Assembly (NCBI GenBank): GCA_021636625.1 | Contig: JAJWLX010000021.1 | Location: forward strand, 1 to 47,767 | Origin: Prevotella sp. | Lineage (GTDB): Bacteria; Bacteroidota; Bacteroidia; Bacteroidales; Bacteroidaceae | Direction of reading: 5' to 3' | Length of the DNA stretch: 47,767 nucleotides | Part shown: positions 15,555 through 24,406 of the stretch, in pieces | Position numbering within the stretch: the stretch's first letter is position 1 | How the letters are laid out: each line of letters begins with the position of its first letter | Notes under the pieces: generated by a model | The model's database searches: none | Seen by the model: the letters and a program-made list of their open reading frames with translations, nothing else | Told to the model about the DNA's origin: nothing | Made by a program: the position numbers and the translations under genes

Positions 15555-17312
15555 TTATTTGCCCAAGTTTACTACTGGGTGAACTGTCCAACCTCTTCCG
15601 AAGAAATCAGTAGAGTTGTCTGTATTGGTATTCGCAGAGTTACCAGCCAGATTAGGGTTATCGTTCAGCAAGCCCTGATAGATTGGCAGGAACTCATGAC
15701 CCGGTACGTATGTATCGTAAGAGCTCTTCACCTCTGAATCAACACCTACCAAAGAGTAGCTGACTGCTTCCTTAGCCTTGTATGGAGAACGGCGGAAGGT
15801 TCCGTGCTCCTTCAACTGAGCCAAACGACCCTGATCATAGAAGAATCCCCAACGAATCAAATCGTAACCACGACCATACTCGCAACCGAACTCCTTAGGA
15901 CGCTCTACATTGGCAATCTGCTCGAAGAGCTTATCCTTGGTATCGAAATCAGAGAGGCTCAGATCCTTCAGGCTGGCACGCTCACGAACCTGATTGATCC
16001 AGTCGATAGCCTGCTGTGTAGGACCATTTACCTCGTTCTCGCACTCTGCAGCACGAAGCAATACATCTGAGTAACGCATCATACGGAGGTTGATACCGCA
16101 ATGAAGACCTGTAGTTACCTTGTCATAAAGGTTGGTACGGAAATTAGTCCACTTAGCGATAGGGAGACCACCATAGTTGTTGTTGGTGACGATGGTATCA
16201 TTAGGAGTCATTTCACTCTTGTAAGCTACATTGCCATTCTCGAAACCAATCCAGTCAGACTCGTAGGTACCGATAGTCCAGTAGAGACGAGGATCGAGCT
16301 TGCCATCCTTGGTACGCTCCTGCTTGAAGAGGTTGTACAACCATGGAGATGCAGAGAGGTCTGCCCATCCACCGAATCTACCTGGAGCGAAGTTAGACTC
16401 TACGGCATGACCCTGTGTAGCGTTAGGACTGGTATTGACAGGAGTCCACTCATCATCCACACCCTGTGAACCGTAGTCGAGATACTGAATCTCGAAGAGG
16501 CTCTCGTCGTTGTTCTCGTAAGCAGAACCCTCACGGAAATTGTCGCCATAGTTAGCCATCAGCTTGTAAGAGCCATACTTCTTATTCATGATGTCCTTGA
16601 GTACGGTGAGCGCATCGCTATACTTATGGCGCTGCATCAGAGTACGGGCATAGTAACCGGCAGCGGCACCGCAGGTAGCACGACCCTTTGCCCACTCGCC
16701 ACCAGCATCACGGGAAGGAAGAAGTGTCATCGCCTCTGCGAAATCCTTCTCCACCTGGTCGAGCACATCATCGTAAGTACTGTTCTTGCCATAGAGACCA
16801 TCCAGTGAAGAATAGTTGGCATAATCAGTAATCAGCGCAGGATTCTGATAATATCCTGCCAATGTATAGTATGAATAACCGCGGAGGAAGAGAGCCTGTC
16901 CCTTGATTCGCTTCATGCTTTCGCTGAGCGAAGCATCATCACCTGTGGTACGTGAAAGAATGAAGTTACATACATTAATAGTATAGTAAGCCTCACGCCA
17001 AGGCCACATAGAGATTTCATCTGTCACTGGGTCGTCCATGTCATCGAATGGCATGTACCAAACCTGTGATGAGTTCCATACCTCATCGCCACGTGTCACA
17101 TCGATGGTATAACCCACACGTGCCGAAGAACCTTCCATACGAATATGGTTGTATGCTGCAATAACGCACTCTTCCAGATCATCAGCATTGAAACCGAAGG
17201 TTCCAGTGGTCTGCAGGTTAGGATTGGTAACATCCAACTTGTCCTCGCATGAAGTGGTAGCCATAGCACCGAGGCCAAGGAAGAGAGCTAATGATAATTT
17301 ATATAGTTTCAT
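15555..17312 (-). CDS. RagB/SusD-family nutrient-binding lipoprotein (arabinan locus)
   Basis: 585-residue surface lipoprotein: signal ending TTSC (Cys22) then EDKLDVTNPN, the usual SusD beginning. The helical N-terminal half (tetratricopeptide-like) contains ALFLRGYSYYTLAGYY, and the C-terminal part has the typical RAAECENEVNG and AIDWINQVRERA motifs. It forms the lid over the SusC-like channel and captures oligosaccharides. It lies 54 bp after susC and before the modular binding protein. Specificity for arabinan is inferred from the GH43/GH51 context only. Confidence 0.93.
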   Translation of the reverse strand: MKLYKLSLALFLGLGAMATTSCEDKLDVTNPNLQTTGTFGFNADDLEECVIAAYNHIRMEGSSARVGYTIDVTRGDEVWNSSQVWYMPFDDMDDPVTDEISMWPWREAYYTINVCNFILSRTTGDDASLSESMKRIKGQALFLRGYSYYTLAGYYQNPALITDYANYSSLDGLYGKNSTYDDVLDQVEKDFAEAMTLLPSRDAGGEWAKGRATCGAAAGYYARTLMQRHKYSDALTVLKDIMNKKYGSYKLMANYGDNFREGSAYENNDESLFEIQYLDYGSQGVDDEWTPVNTSPNATQGHAVESNFAPGRFGGWADLSASPWLYNLFKQERTKDGKLDPRLYWTIGTYESDWIGFENGNVAYKSEMTPNDTIVTNNNYGGLPIAKWTNFRTNLYDKVTTGLHCGINLRMMRYSDVLLRAAECENEVNGPTQQAIDWINQVRERASLKDLSLSDFDTKDKLFEQIANVERPKEFGCEYGRGYDLIRWGFFYDQGRLAQLKEHGTFRRSPYKAKEAVSYSLVGVDSEVKSSYDTYVPGHEFLPIYQGLLNDNPNLAGNSANTNTDNSTDFFGRGWTVHPVVNLGK

Positions 17313-17366
17313 ATCAAATGTTCTTTTAAATAATAATTCTCGTAGTTTTCCTTATCTCTTAAACTA

Positions 17367-20300
17367 TTAGAATGTGAAGTGGAGACCTGCCATAAATGTT
17401 CTGGCACTTGGGAAAGAGCAGAAGTTGTAACCTGGGGTAAAGGTACCGCCGGCATAGTCCACATTATATCCATGATAGCCTGTAAAGGTGTAGAGGTTCT
17501 GTGCTGATACATAGAGACGTACACCACTGACATATCCACCAAACCACTTGTCTGGGAAGTTGTAGCCCAATTCTACGTTGGCAATCTTCCAGTAAGCTGC
17601 ATTCTGAATCTTGCGAGAGCTGAAGAGGTCGTTCCATGCCAATGTTGCATTGTTGGCTGCGTATGTACGTGGAACACTTGAAAGGTAGGTACCATCCTCT
17701 GACCAGCGGTTGGCATCCAGCATACCTACTTCCTTGTTACCATAGCCGTAGCAAGAGTTCAAGCTATTATAGATATCATCTGATACGTGATAGTTCAATA
17801 CACCATAAGTAGAGATGTTGAGGTCGAAGCCCTTATACTCCATGTGGGTGCTCAAACCGAAGTTCACCTTTGGAAGACCACTGCCCAATACGGTCTGGTC
17901 GTATGCATCGATTACGCCATCAGGAGTTCCTTCTGGACCAGAAATATCCTTATAGAGGCAATCACCTACATTAACACCCTGCTGGGTCGCGTGGTTGTCG
18001 AGATCTGCCTGTGTACGGGCGATTCCCTCGTAAACCCAACCGTAGAACTGACCGATCTCCTGACCTACGTAGGTAGCGTATGCACCAGAGATGTAAGAGT
18101 CCTTACCGATACCCAGAGAAGTCACCTTGTTCTTCAAGGTACTCAAGTTGGCACTGATGTCATACTTGAAGGCGTGGTCACGGTTGCGATAGGTTGCGCT
18201 GAACTCGAAACCACTGTTCTCCATAGAGGCAGCGTTCATGGTTACAGAGGTGTTGGATACACCAGTCTGTGCTGGCACAGGAACAGAGTAAAGCAAGTCT
18301 TCCGACTTGTTCTTATACCACTCAGCAGTGAACTCCAAACGGTTGTTGAACATTGCCAGGTCAATACCCACGTTGGTAGTCTTCTTCTTCTCCCAGGCGA
18401 TATCGTTGTTCACGAAGGTAGAAACGGCAGAACCGGTTACAGGACTGTTGCCGAAGCTGTAAGTCATGTTGTTACGGTTCATGGTAGCCATGTACTGGTA
18501 CTCACCGATATTCTCGTTACCGAGCTCACCATAGCTGGCACGAATCTTGAACATATTAACGATGTCGCGGCTGATAGGGAAGAACTTCTCCTTATCGAAG
18601 CGCCAACCCAAAGATACAGATGGGAAGGTTGCCCAACGGATGTTCTTGCTCAGACGAGAGCTACCATCACGACGAACCACTGCAGAAAGCAGATACTTCT
18701 CATCATAGTTGTAGTTCAAACGACCTACGTAAGAAGCCAGGCTATGCTTGTACTCGTATGACTCTGAGTAAGTATTCTTGGCATTCTGAAGCTGGAGGAA
18801 GTATGGCTCTGTGAAGTTGATACCCCAACCTGTCAGGAGGTTGGTATTCTCCTCTTCGTATGTCATACCGGCGAGCAGGTTGATATTGTGCTTACCGATT
18901 GTACCATTATAGGTAATGGTATTCTCAATCAGGGCATCGCTGTAGTTGCGTGAACCCTTGGTGAGTCGCTCATTCTCCTTGGCAAGATATACACGGTTGC
19001 TCTGAATCCAGGAAGGAATCCAGGTCTTATCCTTAGCTTCTGTCTTGCTGTAAGAGAGGTTTACATTATAGTGAAGACCATGGTTCTTGCTCTTGATGCC
19101 TACCATACCCAACAGGTCAACATCAGCAGAAGCTGTACCTACGAAGCGGTCAACCAAGGTATTGCGCTGCAGGAGGTTGTTAACCAACAATGGGTTAGAA
19201 GCAGAAATATCTCCGTGGATGCCGTCATAGTAAACACCATAACCGTATGCATCGTAGCGATAACCGTTGGCAGCACCAACCTTGTCATCGAGAACCCATG
19301 TTGACTTATCGTAAGCCTTGATGGTAGGCTGCATCAGAAGTGTACCACGGAGCACGTTGGTTACATCACCATAAAGACCCTGAACATACTCTGAGGCATT
19401 GGAAAGACCCATGTTGTCCTGGTTAGAGTGAGAGTAAACCATGCTGGTACGGAACTTCACGAACTTGGTGTCCATAGTGTTGTTCACACGGGCTGTGTAA
19501 CGCTCGTAGTTAGGACCTGCACCTTCCAAGGTACCCTTCTGGTTATAGTAGTCGAGAGATACATTATAAGTACTGTGTGAGCTACCACCGCTGAGGGCTA
19601 CGTTGTGATTCTGGCGGATACCAGTCTTGAATACTTCGTCAAACCAATTTGTATTGGTAGCATCCTGGAAGTGATACTTGCCATCCTCGCCCATCTTGTA
19701 ACCACCAGGCAGAGGAGTGTTGGAGTTAGAACAAGCCTGACCCAGATAGTTACTATACTGGTCGGCATTCATCACGTCATATACATCGCTAGGAATCTGG
19801 TCAACACCGAAGTAACCAGAGTAGTTCACCTTCAGAGGCTGGTCTTTCTTACCATTCTTGGTAGTGATGATAACGACACCATTAGCTGCACGAGAACCAT
19901 AGATGGCACCCGCAGAAGCATCCTTCAAGATCTGGATGGTCTCAATATCATTAGGAGAGAAATCACGGATAGTGGTACCCATTGGCACACCATCAATGAC
20001 ATAAAGAGGAGCAGTGCTACCGAAAGAACCGATACCACGGATACGTACGCTTGGGTCGGCACCTGGCTGACCATCGGATGTAATCTGCACACCAGCTACC
20101 TTACCTTCGAGCATAGTAGAGATGTTGGAGTTAGATACCTTCTTCATCTCCTCTGCATTGACGATAGCTACAGAACCGGTAAGGTCTGCCTTCTTCTGGG
20201 TACCATAACCCACTACGACAACCTGTTCGAGCAACTGATTGTCTGAAGAAAGCTGGATAGGTTCAAGGATAGCGCGTCCGCGAACGGCAATCTGGCGCTC

Positions 20301-20570
20301 CTTAAAGCCCAAATAGCTAACCAAAAGAGTAGCGTTAGCTTTTACTTTGATCTCGAAGTTACCATCGAGGTCAGTTACAGCACCGGTCTTGGCATCCTTA
20401 GTCTTCACTGTTGCACCAATCAGAGGTTCGCCCTGATCATCTACAACCTGTCCCTTGACTGTAATCACCTGGTCCTGTGCTACAGCAGCCATAGCGGTCA
20501 TCGGGGTTACAAAAGAAGCACCACCGACAGCACCTAGGCATAGCATCATAGAGAATAATTGTTTCCTCAT
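17367..20570 (-). CDS. SusC/RagA-family TonB-dependent outer-membrane transporter (arabinan locus)
   Basis: 1067-residue TonB-dependent channel. Signal peptide to about residue 30, then a CarboxypepD_reg-like domain (VKGQVVDDQGEPLIGATVKT to about 110), the SusC-specific QVVVVGYGTQKKADLTGSV signature, the plug (about 125-235, with the SusC sequence DASAGAIYGSRAANGVVIIT), and a long beta-barrel ending in LHFTF. It imports oligosaccharides together with the following SusD-like protein using TonB energy. It is the first gene of the operon; its promoter carries two perfect and one imperfect TTTGTCCACC elements. The leader of about 110 nt holds the motif AGAATAAACAA. Confidence 0.95.
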   Translation of the reverse strand: MRKQLFSMMLCLGAVGGASFVTPMTAMAAVAQDQVITVKGQVVDDQGEPLIGATVKTKDAKTGAVTDLDGNFEIKVKANATLLVSYLGFKERQIAVRGRAILEPIQLSSDNQLLEQVVVVGYGTQKKADLTGSVAIVNAEEMKKVSNSNISTMLEGKVAGVQITSDGQPGADPSVRIRGIGSFGSTAPLYVIDGVPMGTTIRDFSPNDIETIQILKDASAGAIYGSRAANGVVIITTKNGKKDQPLKVNYSGYFGVDQIPSDVYDVMNADQYSNYLGQACSNSNTPLPGGYKMGEDGKYHFQDATNTNWFDEVFKTGIRQNHNVALSGGSSHSTYNVSLDYYNQKGTLEGAGPNYERYTARVNNTMDTKFVKFRTSMVYSHSNQDNMGLSNASEYVQGLYGDVTNVLRGTLLMQPTIKAYDKSTWVLDDKVGAANGYRYDAYGYGVYYDGIHGDISASNPLLVNNLLQRNTLVDRFVGTASADVDLLGMVGIKSKNHGLHYNVNLSYSKTEAKDKTWIPSWIQSNRVYLAKENERLTKGSRNYSDALIENTITYNGTIGKHNINLLAGMTYEEENTNLLTGWGINFTEPYFLQLQNAKNTYSESYEYKHSLASYVGRLNYNYDEKYLLSAVVRRDGSSRLSKNIRWATFPSVSLGWRFDKEKFFPISRDIVNMFKIRASYGELGNENIGEYQYMATMNRNNMTYSFGNSPVTGSAVSTFVNNDIAWEKKKTTNVGIDLAMFNNRLEFTAEWYKNKSEDLLYSVPVPAQTGVSNTSVTMNAASMENSGFEFSATYRNRDHAFKYDISANLSTLKNKVTSLGIGKDSYISGAYATYVGQEIGQFYGWVYEGIARTQADLDNHATQQGVNVGDCLYKDISGPEGTPDGVIDAYDQTVLGSGLPKVNFGLSTHMEYKGFDLNISTYGVLNYHVSDDIYNSLNSCYGYGNKEVGMLDANRWSEDGTYLSSVPRTYAANNATLAWNDLFSSRKIQNAAYWKIANVELGYNFPDKWFGGYVSGVRLYVSAQNLYTFTGYHGYNVDYAGGTFTPGYNFCSFPSARTFMAGLHFTF

Positions 20571-20597
20571 TGCTTAAAACTTTTTAGGTTTATGATT

Positions 20598-20608
20598 TTG
20601 TTTATTCT
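20598..20608 (-). promoter_or_regulatory. Leader motif AGAATAAACAA in the arabinan susC leader
   Basis: The 11-mer lies on the minus (sense) strand 28 bp before the susC start, identical to copies before GH51, GH97 and the starch susC. Confidence 0.5.
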
Positions 20609-20683
20609 AATTTTCTTTGGTTTGTTAATTTTCAAACGGTTTGTTTGTTACAGCAAATCGGTTTGATCGTTAATTTTCGGTGG

Positions 20684-20758
20684 CAAAAGTACAATTAATC
20701 ACTATTAAGTAGGTGGACAAACGTAAATAATAGGTGGACAAACTGCATAAATAGTGGA
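20684..20758 (-). promoter_or_regulatory. Promoter of the arabinan susC operon with phased TTTGTCCACCT sites
   Basis: Minus strand: the -7 box TACTTTTG is at 20691-20684. TTTGTCCACCT ends 19 nt upstream (20721-20711). A second copy, GTTTGTCCACCTA, lies exactly 21 nt further (20742-20732), and a decayed third (TCCACT, 20758-20753) 20 nt beyond. Steps of about two helical turns put all sites on one face of the DNA, as expected for direct-repeat binding by an AraC-type protein. The GH51 promoter has the same element at the same distance. Confidence 0.7.
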
Positions 20759-20810
20759 TTTTTCCGTTTATTACGCACTTATCCACTAGTTGTGCACCCG
20801 CACATACAAA

Positions 20811-20848
20811 ACAAGGAGTCGCTTGACTTAAATCAAGTGACTCCTTGT
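20811..20848 (-). terminator. Terminator of the regulator gene
   Basis: ACAAGGAGTCGCTTGA (20811-20826) pairs with TCAAGTGACTCCTTGT (20833-20848), 16 bp with one wobble and a 6-nt loop. On the minus strand it is followed by TTTTG. It lies 42 bp after the regulator stop and separates it from the susC promoter. Confidence 0.85.
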
Positions 20849-20890
20849 TGTATTTTTGGTTTCTTAACAATTATACACTTCCAAACACAC

Positions 20891-23866
20891 CTACTCGTCG
20901 AGCGAATCCTTATAGGAAGAAGGCGACACACCATACTGCTTGGTAAAGCAACGGGTAAAATACTTCGGATCATTGAAGCCCACACGATAGGCTATTTCCG
21001 TGATGTTCCGGTTTGCCACTTTTTCTGTAATCATCTTCTTTGCGATGTCGAGACGATAGTTGCGGATAAACTGGGCGGTAGGCTGACCAGCCTCAGCATT
21101 CAGCATCTTACTGAGCACACTGCGGTTCATCCGCATTTCATCAGCCAACTCCTGTACACCGAACTCCGAGTTATCGTAGTTCTTCTCCATCACCTCCATC
21201 ACGATATCCATAAACGGACGCTCCTTTTCGGCTACCTGTTTCTTGTCAGCCTCTATCGACTTCTTCTGACTATCCTGATAGCGTTTCTGGTTCTCCAGAA
21301 TCATCTGGATGCGACTCTGCAACTTGCCCGGCTCATCACTATCCTTCAAAGCAGCCTCTATTGGACGATAGAGTTCCTCCACCTCGCGTTCGCGCATCTT
21401 CTCCAGTCTGCTGGTATAGATGTAGAGCAGGAAGGCGATGAAGGCTATCACCATCAAGGAGACAAACCACCAGCTCTTCCAGAAATAAGGAGTAACTACA
21501 ACTTTCACGGAGATAGTCTGCTCCTTATCAGAATCGAAGGAAGGAATATACTTCACTTCAAACTGATAGCTGCCCGCCGGCAAGGTAGAATAACGCACAC
21601 TGTGCTGTCCCGGTTTGAGCTGAACCCAATCGTTCTCATATCCCTTCATGCGATAGAGATATCCCCCCTGACTCTCGCTGCCATAGTTCAAGGCTGAAAA
21701 GAAGATCGTAAACGACTTGTCGCTCTCATGGATGCACAACCTTTTGGCAATGGATATATCATCGTCCAGATAATCACTGCCGGCAAACACCGGCTGGTTA
21801 TCTACCAGAAGTTCGGTAAAACGTAGTCTGGCTAAGTTATGAACCGCATGGTTCACACCCGTAACCGCCATCAATCCCTCATCGGTACCCAGGTAAATCT
21901 TACCCTTGGCATCACGGATGGCACCATTGAAATAGAACTGCGAACTGAGCAGTCCGTCCTCACGGGAATAACTGCTGAAGGTCTCGGTCTTCGGATTGAA
22001 GATGGAGAGTCCATTATCCGTGGCTATCCATAACATACCCTGGTTATCCTCTACAATACCCTTCACGGTATTGTTGACTAATCCATTATTCGTGGTGAAG
22101 GACTTCACGTATGTCTTTCCCTCCTTATTATAATTATAGCAATACAAGCCGTAGCCATTGCTGCCCAGCCAGATCTTGCCATCCTTCGCCAGACAGAAAG
22201 AGAGAATCTTGTCTATCACGCCACTCTCTGGGGCATCCAGCTTATACTGATGATATTCGACGGCAAACTCGCCCTTTCCACGAGAACGGGACTTCAGATT
22301 GATCTCCACCATACCCTGCACACATCCCATCAGGAGCTTTCCATCTGGTGTAATCAGGTTTCCGATGCAGCCACGCACATCCAGACAGCCCTTGAAAGGC
22401 TCTATCAACTGCTGACGCTTCAAATCGTAGAAGAAGAGACCATCATTGGTTCCCAGCCACATACCATCATTGATAGGATCATACACCAGTGCTCCTGCAA
22501 AATTCAGGAAATGCTGATGCTTGGCATCTACCACAAGAGGAATGATCCTGCCCGGCTGATGGAGATTCATCACAGCCATACCCACACCCCAGGTGCCTAT
22601 CCACAGATTCCCCCGGTTATCGGCAGCAAGCGTGGAAACACTGTTGTGGGGCAAACCGGAATTTGCCATCGTATAATGGGTAAAGTTCCTGCTGCCAGGA
22701 GCCAGCGCATTGAGTCCGCCCTCTACGGTTCCTACCCACAAGGTGCCATCCGGAGCTGCATACATCGCATTCACGGCATTCGGCGAAAGACTGGCAGGAT
22801 TCGCAGCTTCGTGCTTGAAAAACTCCAACTGCAACTGGCGGGGTGCCAACTTGGTGATGCCACCTGTTTCGGTGCCTACCCAGATCTGTCCATCCTTGGA
22901 CAACAAGCTGTTTACAAAGTTGCTACTCAATGGATTCACAGCATTGCTGCAATTCCAATGCTCGATTGTACCTGTTTTATCATCTATAATATCCACACCA
23001 CAGAGGGTACCCACCAGGAGCTTATTATCCTCTGTGATGGCAAGACTCGTTACCACCTCATGCTGGAGTGAATGAACTGTGCCTGAAGCATGAAACTCCT
23101 GCTTGGCACTATTATACAAGCCACGGTTGGTAGCCAACCAGATTTTTCCGTGATAAGATATGACGGCTCCCGCATATCGGGAATCTAGCTTTGGGAACAG
23201 AGAAGATATATTCTTAGCCACCAACTGATTGTTCCTGACCGAGAATTCACTCACCACTCCATTGTTACACATCACCACCGTGCCATTGCGATACACATCG
23301 CAAAGACCGAGATCAGGAGCATTGAATGGATAATCAATAAATAAGACACTATTCACCTCGCCCTTCTCATTGAAGGAGAAACGGGTAAGGAGATTGATGG
23401 ATAGCATCCATACATTTCCCTTGGTATCGCAATACATTCGGGTGCAAAGGTTCTTGAGTGCCTTGTTGAGCTGAGCTTCTACTTTTTCATTCTCACAAGG
23501 TGGAATGACGGGCTGCATCGTTTTGAGGTCGAGCACCTGCGGACCTTCCTCGAAAGCTATCCAAAGGCGCTTGAAATGATCTTCATAGACATTGCGACAG
23601 CTATTGCTTCGCAGACTGATACCGGATGAGCCCAGATTGAAGTTCATATAATTGAATCCATCATAACGTACCAGTCCACCACCATGCGTACTGATCCAGA
23701 CGAAACCGTATGAATCCTGGAAAATATCATCCGCAAAATTATTAGGCATTCCTGCCGCCATATTGAGATAGCTTACATTAAAGCGACTAGGAAGGCTGCC
23801 TTGCGCAAAACTGCTCAAGGTTATGAATAAAACGCTTATTATGGAAAGAATGTATCTAGTCACCAT
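20891..23866 (-). CDS. Membrane-tethered propeller/Y_Y_Y/AraC regulator without kinase domains
   Basis: 991 residues. Signal-like N-terminus (to about 21, SSFAQG), then periplasmic two-component-regulator propeller repeats (for example DGTLWVGTVEGGLNAL, RGNLWIGTWGVGMAV, QGMLWIATDNGLSIF), a Y_Y_Y domain to about 790, one membrane segment (about 795-817, WWFVSLMVIAFIAFLLYIY), a charged helical linker (818-882) and a C-terminal AraC-type double helix-turn-helix (883-991, ending NITEIAYRVGFNDPKYFTRC...GVSPSSYK). Canonical hybrid two-component regulators of Bacteroidetes have about 350 more residues (HisKA, ATPase, receiver) between membrane segment and HTH; none is present and the frame is continuous. 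It probably senses an arabino-oligosaccharide and activates the adjacent locus directly from the membrane. Confidence 0.88.
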   Translation of the reverse strand: MVTRYILSIISVLFITLSSFAQGSLPSRFNVSYLNMAAGMPNNFADDIFQDSYGFVWISTHGGGLVRYDGFNYMNFNLGSSGISLRSNSCRNVYEDHFKRLWIAFEEGPQVLDLKTMQPVIPPCENEKVEAQLNKALKNLCTRMYCDTKGNVWMLSINLLTRFSFNEKGEVNSVLFIDYPFNAPDLGLCDVYRNGTVVMCNNGVVSEFSVRNNQLVAKNISSLFPKLDSRYAGAVISYHGKIWLATNRGLYNSAKQEFHASGTVHSLQHEVVTSLAITEDNKLLVGTLCGVDIIDDKTGTIEHWNCSNAVNPLSSNFVNSLLSKDGQIWVGTETGGITKLAPRQLQLEFFKHEAANPASLSPNAVNAMYAAPDGTLWVGTVEGGLNALAPGSRNFTHYTMANSGLPHNSVSTLAADNRGNLWIGTWGVGMAVMNLHQPGRIIPLVVDAKHQHFLNFAGALVYDPINDGMWLGTNDGLFFYDLKRQQLIEPFKGCLDVRGCIGNLITPDGKLLMGCVQGMVEINLKSRSRGKGEFAVEYHQYKLDAPESGVIDKILSFCLAKDGKIWLGSNGYGLYCYNYNKEGKTYVKSFTTNNGLVNNTVKGIVEDNQGMLWIATDNGLSIFNPKTETFSSYSREDGLLSSQFYFNGAIRDAKGKIYLGTDEGLMAVTGVNHAVHNLARLRFTELLVDNQPVFAGSDYLDDDISIAKRLCIHESDKSFTIFFSALNYGSESQGGYLYRMKGYENDWVQLKPGQHSVRYSTLPAGSYQFEVKYIPSFDSDKEQTISVKVVVTPYFWKSWWFVSLMVIAFIAFLLYIYTSRLEKMREREVEELYRPIEAALKDSDEPGKLQSRIQMILENQKRYQDSQKKSIEADKKQVAEKERPFMDIVMEVMEKNYDNSEFGVQELADEMRMNRSVLSKMLNAEAGQPTAQFIRNYRLDIAKKMITEKVANRNITEIAYRVGFNDPKYFTRCFTKQYGVSPSSYKDSLDE

Positions 23867-23968
23867 TTATTGCTCTTGTTGCTGATGCTTATCCTCCCAT
23901 TTTGAATAGATAACTAATCCTGTTGCGAACACAGCAAGGAAAATATACATTGCCAATCCATTACTCAT
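23867..23968 (-). CDS. 33-residue single-pass membrane protein, tandem paralogue B
   Basis: ATG 23968 to TAA 23867. The protein has an N-terminal membrane helix (about 5-22: LAMYIFLAVFATGLVIYS) and a charged tail KWEDKHQQQEQ. Its TAA abuts the regulator ATG without a gap, so the two are almost certainly translationally coupled. It aligns with the preceding 32-residue protein (MYI.L.....G..I..SK.ED), pointing to a small duplication. Its function is unknown; the position suggests a partner or modulator of the membrane-bound regulator. No named family recognised. Confidence 0.7.
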   Translation of the reverse strand: MSNGLAMYIFLAVFATGLVIYSKWEDKHQQQEQ

Positions 23969-23969
23969 T

Positions 23970-24068
23970 TTACTTCCCTTTCTTATTATCTTCAATTTTG
24001 GAAAATACTATCATTCCTAAGCCTAAAAGCATAAGAGCGATATACATACTTAACAATCCTGCATCCAT
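23970..24068 (-). CDS. 32-residue single-pass membrane protein, tandem paralogue A
   Basis: ATG 24068 to TAA 23970, one base before the next start. The protein is a single hydrophobic helix (about 5-22: LLSMYIALMLLGLGMIVF) followed by SKIEDNKKGK. It shares the order Met-Tyr-Ile, Gly, Ile, Ser-Lys and Glu-Asp with the next gene product. It begins two bases after the stop of the preceding 68-residue protein gene. The tight spacing of four genes, all with membrane segments, argues for real coding, though I know no family for it. Confidence 0.65.
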   Translation of the reverse strand: MDAGLLSMYIALMLLGLGMIVFSKIEDNKKGK

Positions 24069-24070
24069 AC

Positions 24071-24277
24071 TTATTTCTCCTTTTCCTTATCTTTTTTTTC
24101 GTTATCATTATCTTTATGCAAGAAATAGACACCTATGGCAAACATTATCACCATGATGACTATTGCCCCTAATGCAGCAAAGATTGAATCAACCTTTACA
24201 AACATTGTGGTCAAAACGTATGCTGTTACTATATACTTCGCAACATCCAAGAACCATTTGCCTATTTCCTTATACAT
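24071..24277 (-). CDS. Small two-helix membrane protein, DUF6722-like
   Basis: 68 residues from ATG 24277. The start at 24304 is rejected because it lies at the predicted transcript start defined by the -7 box at 24306-24313. The sequence begins MYKEIGKWFLDVAKYIVTAY, which resembles the DUF6722 family of Bacteroidales membrane proteins (GKWxxDVAKY), then a second helix (ALGAIVIMVIMFAIGVYF) and a highly charged Lys/Glu/Asp tail. It is the first gene of the four-gene regulator operon. Role unknown. Confidence 0.7.
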   Translation of the reverse strand: MYKEIGKWFLDVAKYIVTAYVLTTMFVKVDSIFAALGAIVIMVIMFAIGVYFLHKDNDNEKKDKEKEK

Positions 24278-24305
24278 TTTTATTAAGTTTTTATACTTCT
24301 GCATG

Positions 24306-24313
24306 CAAAAGTA
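24306..24313 (-). promoter_or_regulatory. Promoter of the small-protein/regulator operon
   Basis: Minus strand TACTTTTG matches TAnnTTTG. A TTTG at 24334-24331 lies 17 nt upstream, slightly closer than the usual -33 spacing. No TTTGTCCACC element is present, so the regulator operon does not appear to share the control of its presumed targets. Confidence 0.6.
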
Positions 24314-24348
24314 CGAAGAAAAAATGAAACCAAAGAATTTTTATCAAG

Positions 24349-24393
24349 AAAAAAACGTTCCTAGAAGTGTAAAAACACAATTCCAGGAACGTT
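24349..24393 (-). terminator. Terminator of the GH97-pullulanase-amylase unit
   Basis: On the minus strand AACGTTCCT...TGTG-TTTT-TACA...AGGAACGTT forms a long stem (24393-24354, with small internal mismatches) followed by a run of T. It ends transcription after the amylase gene and shields the regulator operon promoter at 24306. Confidence 0.85.
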
Positions 24394-24406
24394 CATATAG
24401 GAATAT

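Noticed and set aside
20670..20870. 66-codon minus-strand frame upstream of the arabinan susC
   Set aside because: It covers the promoter elements and a terminator hairpin and has no plausible start context or domain.
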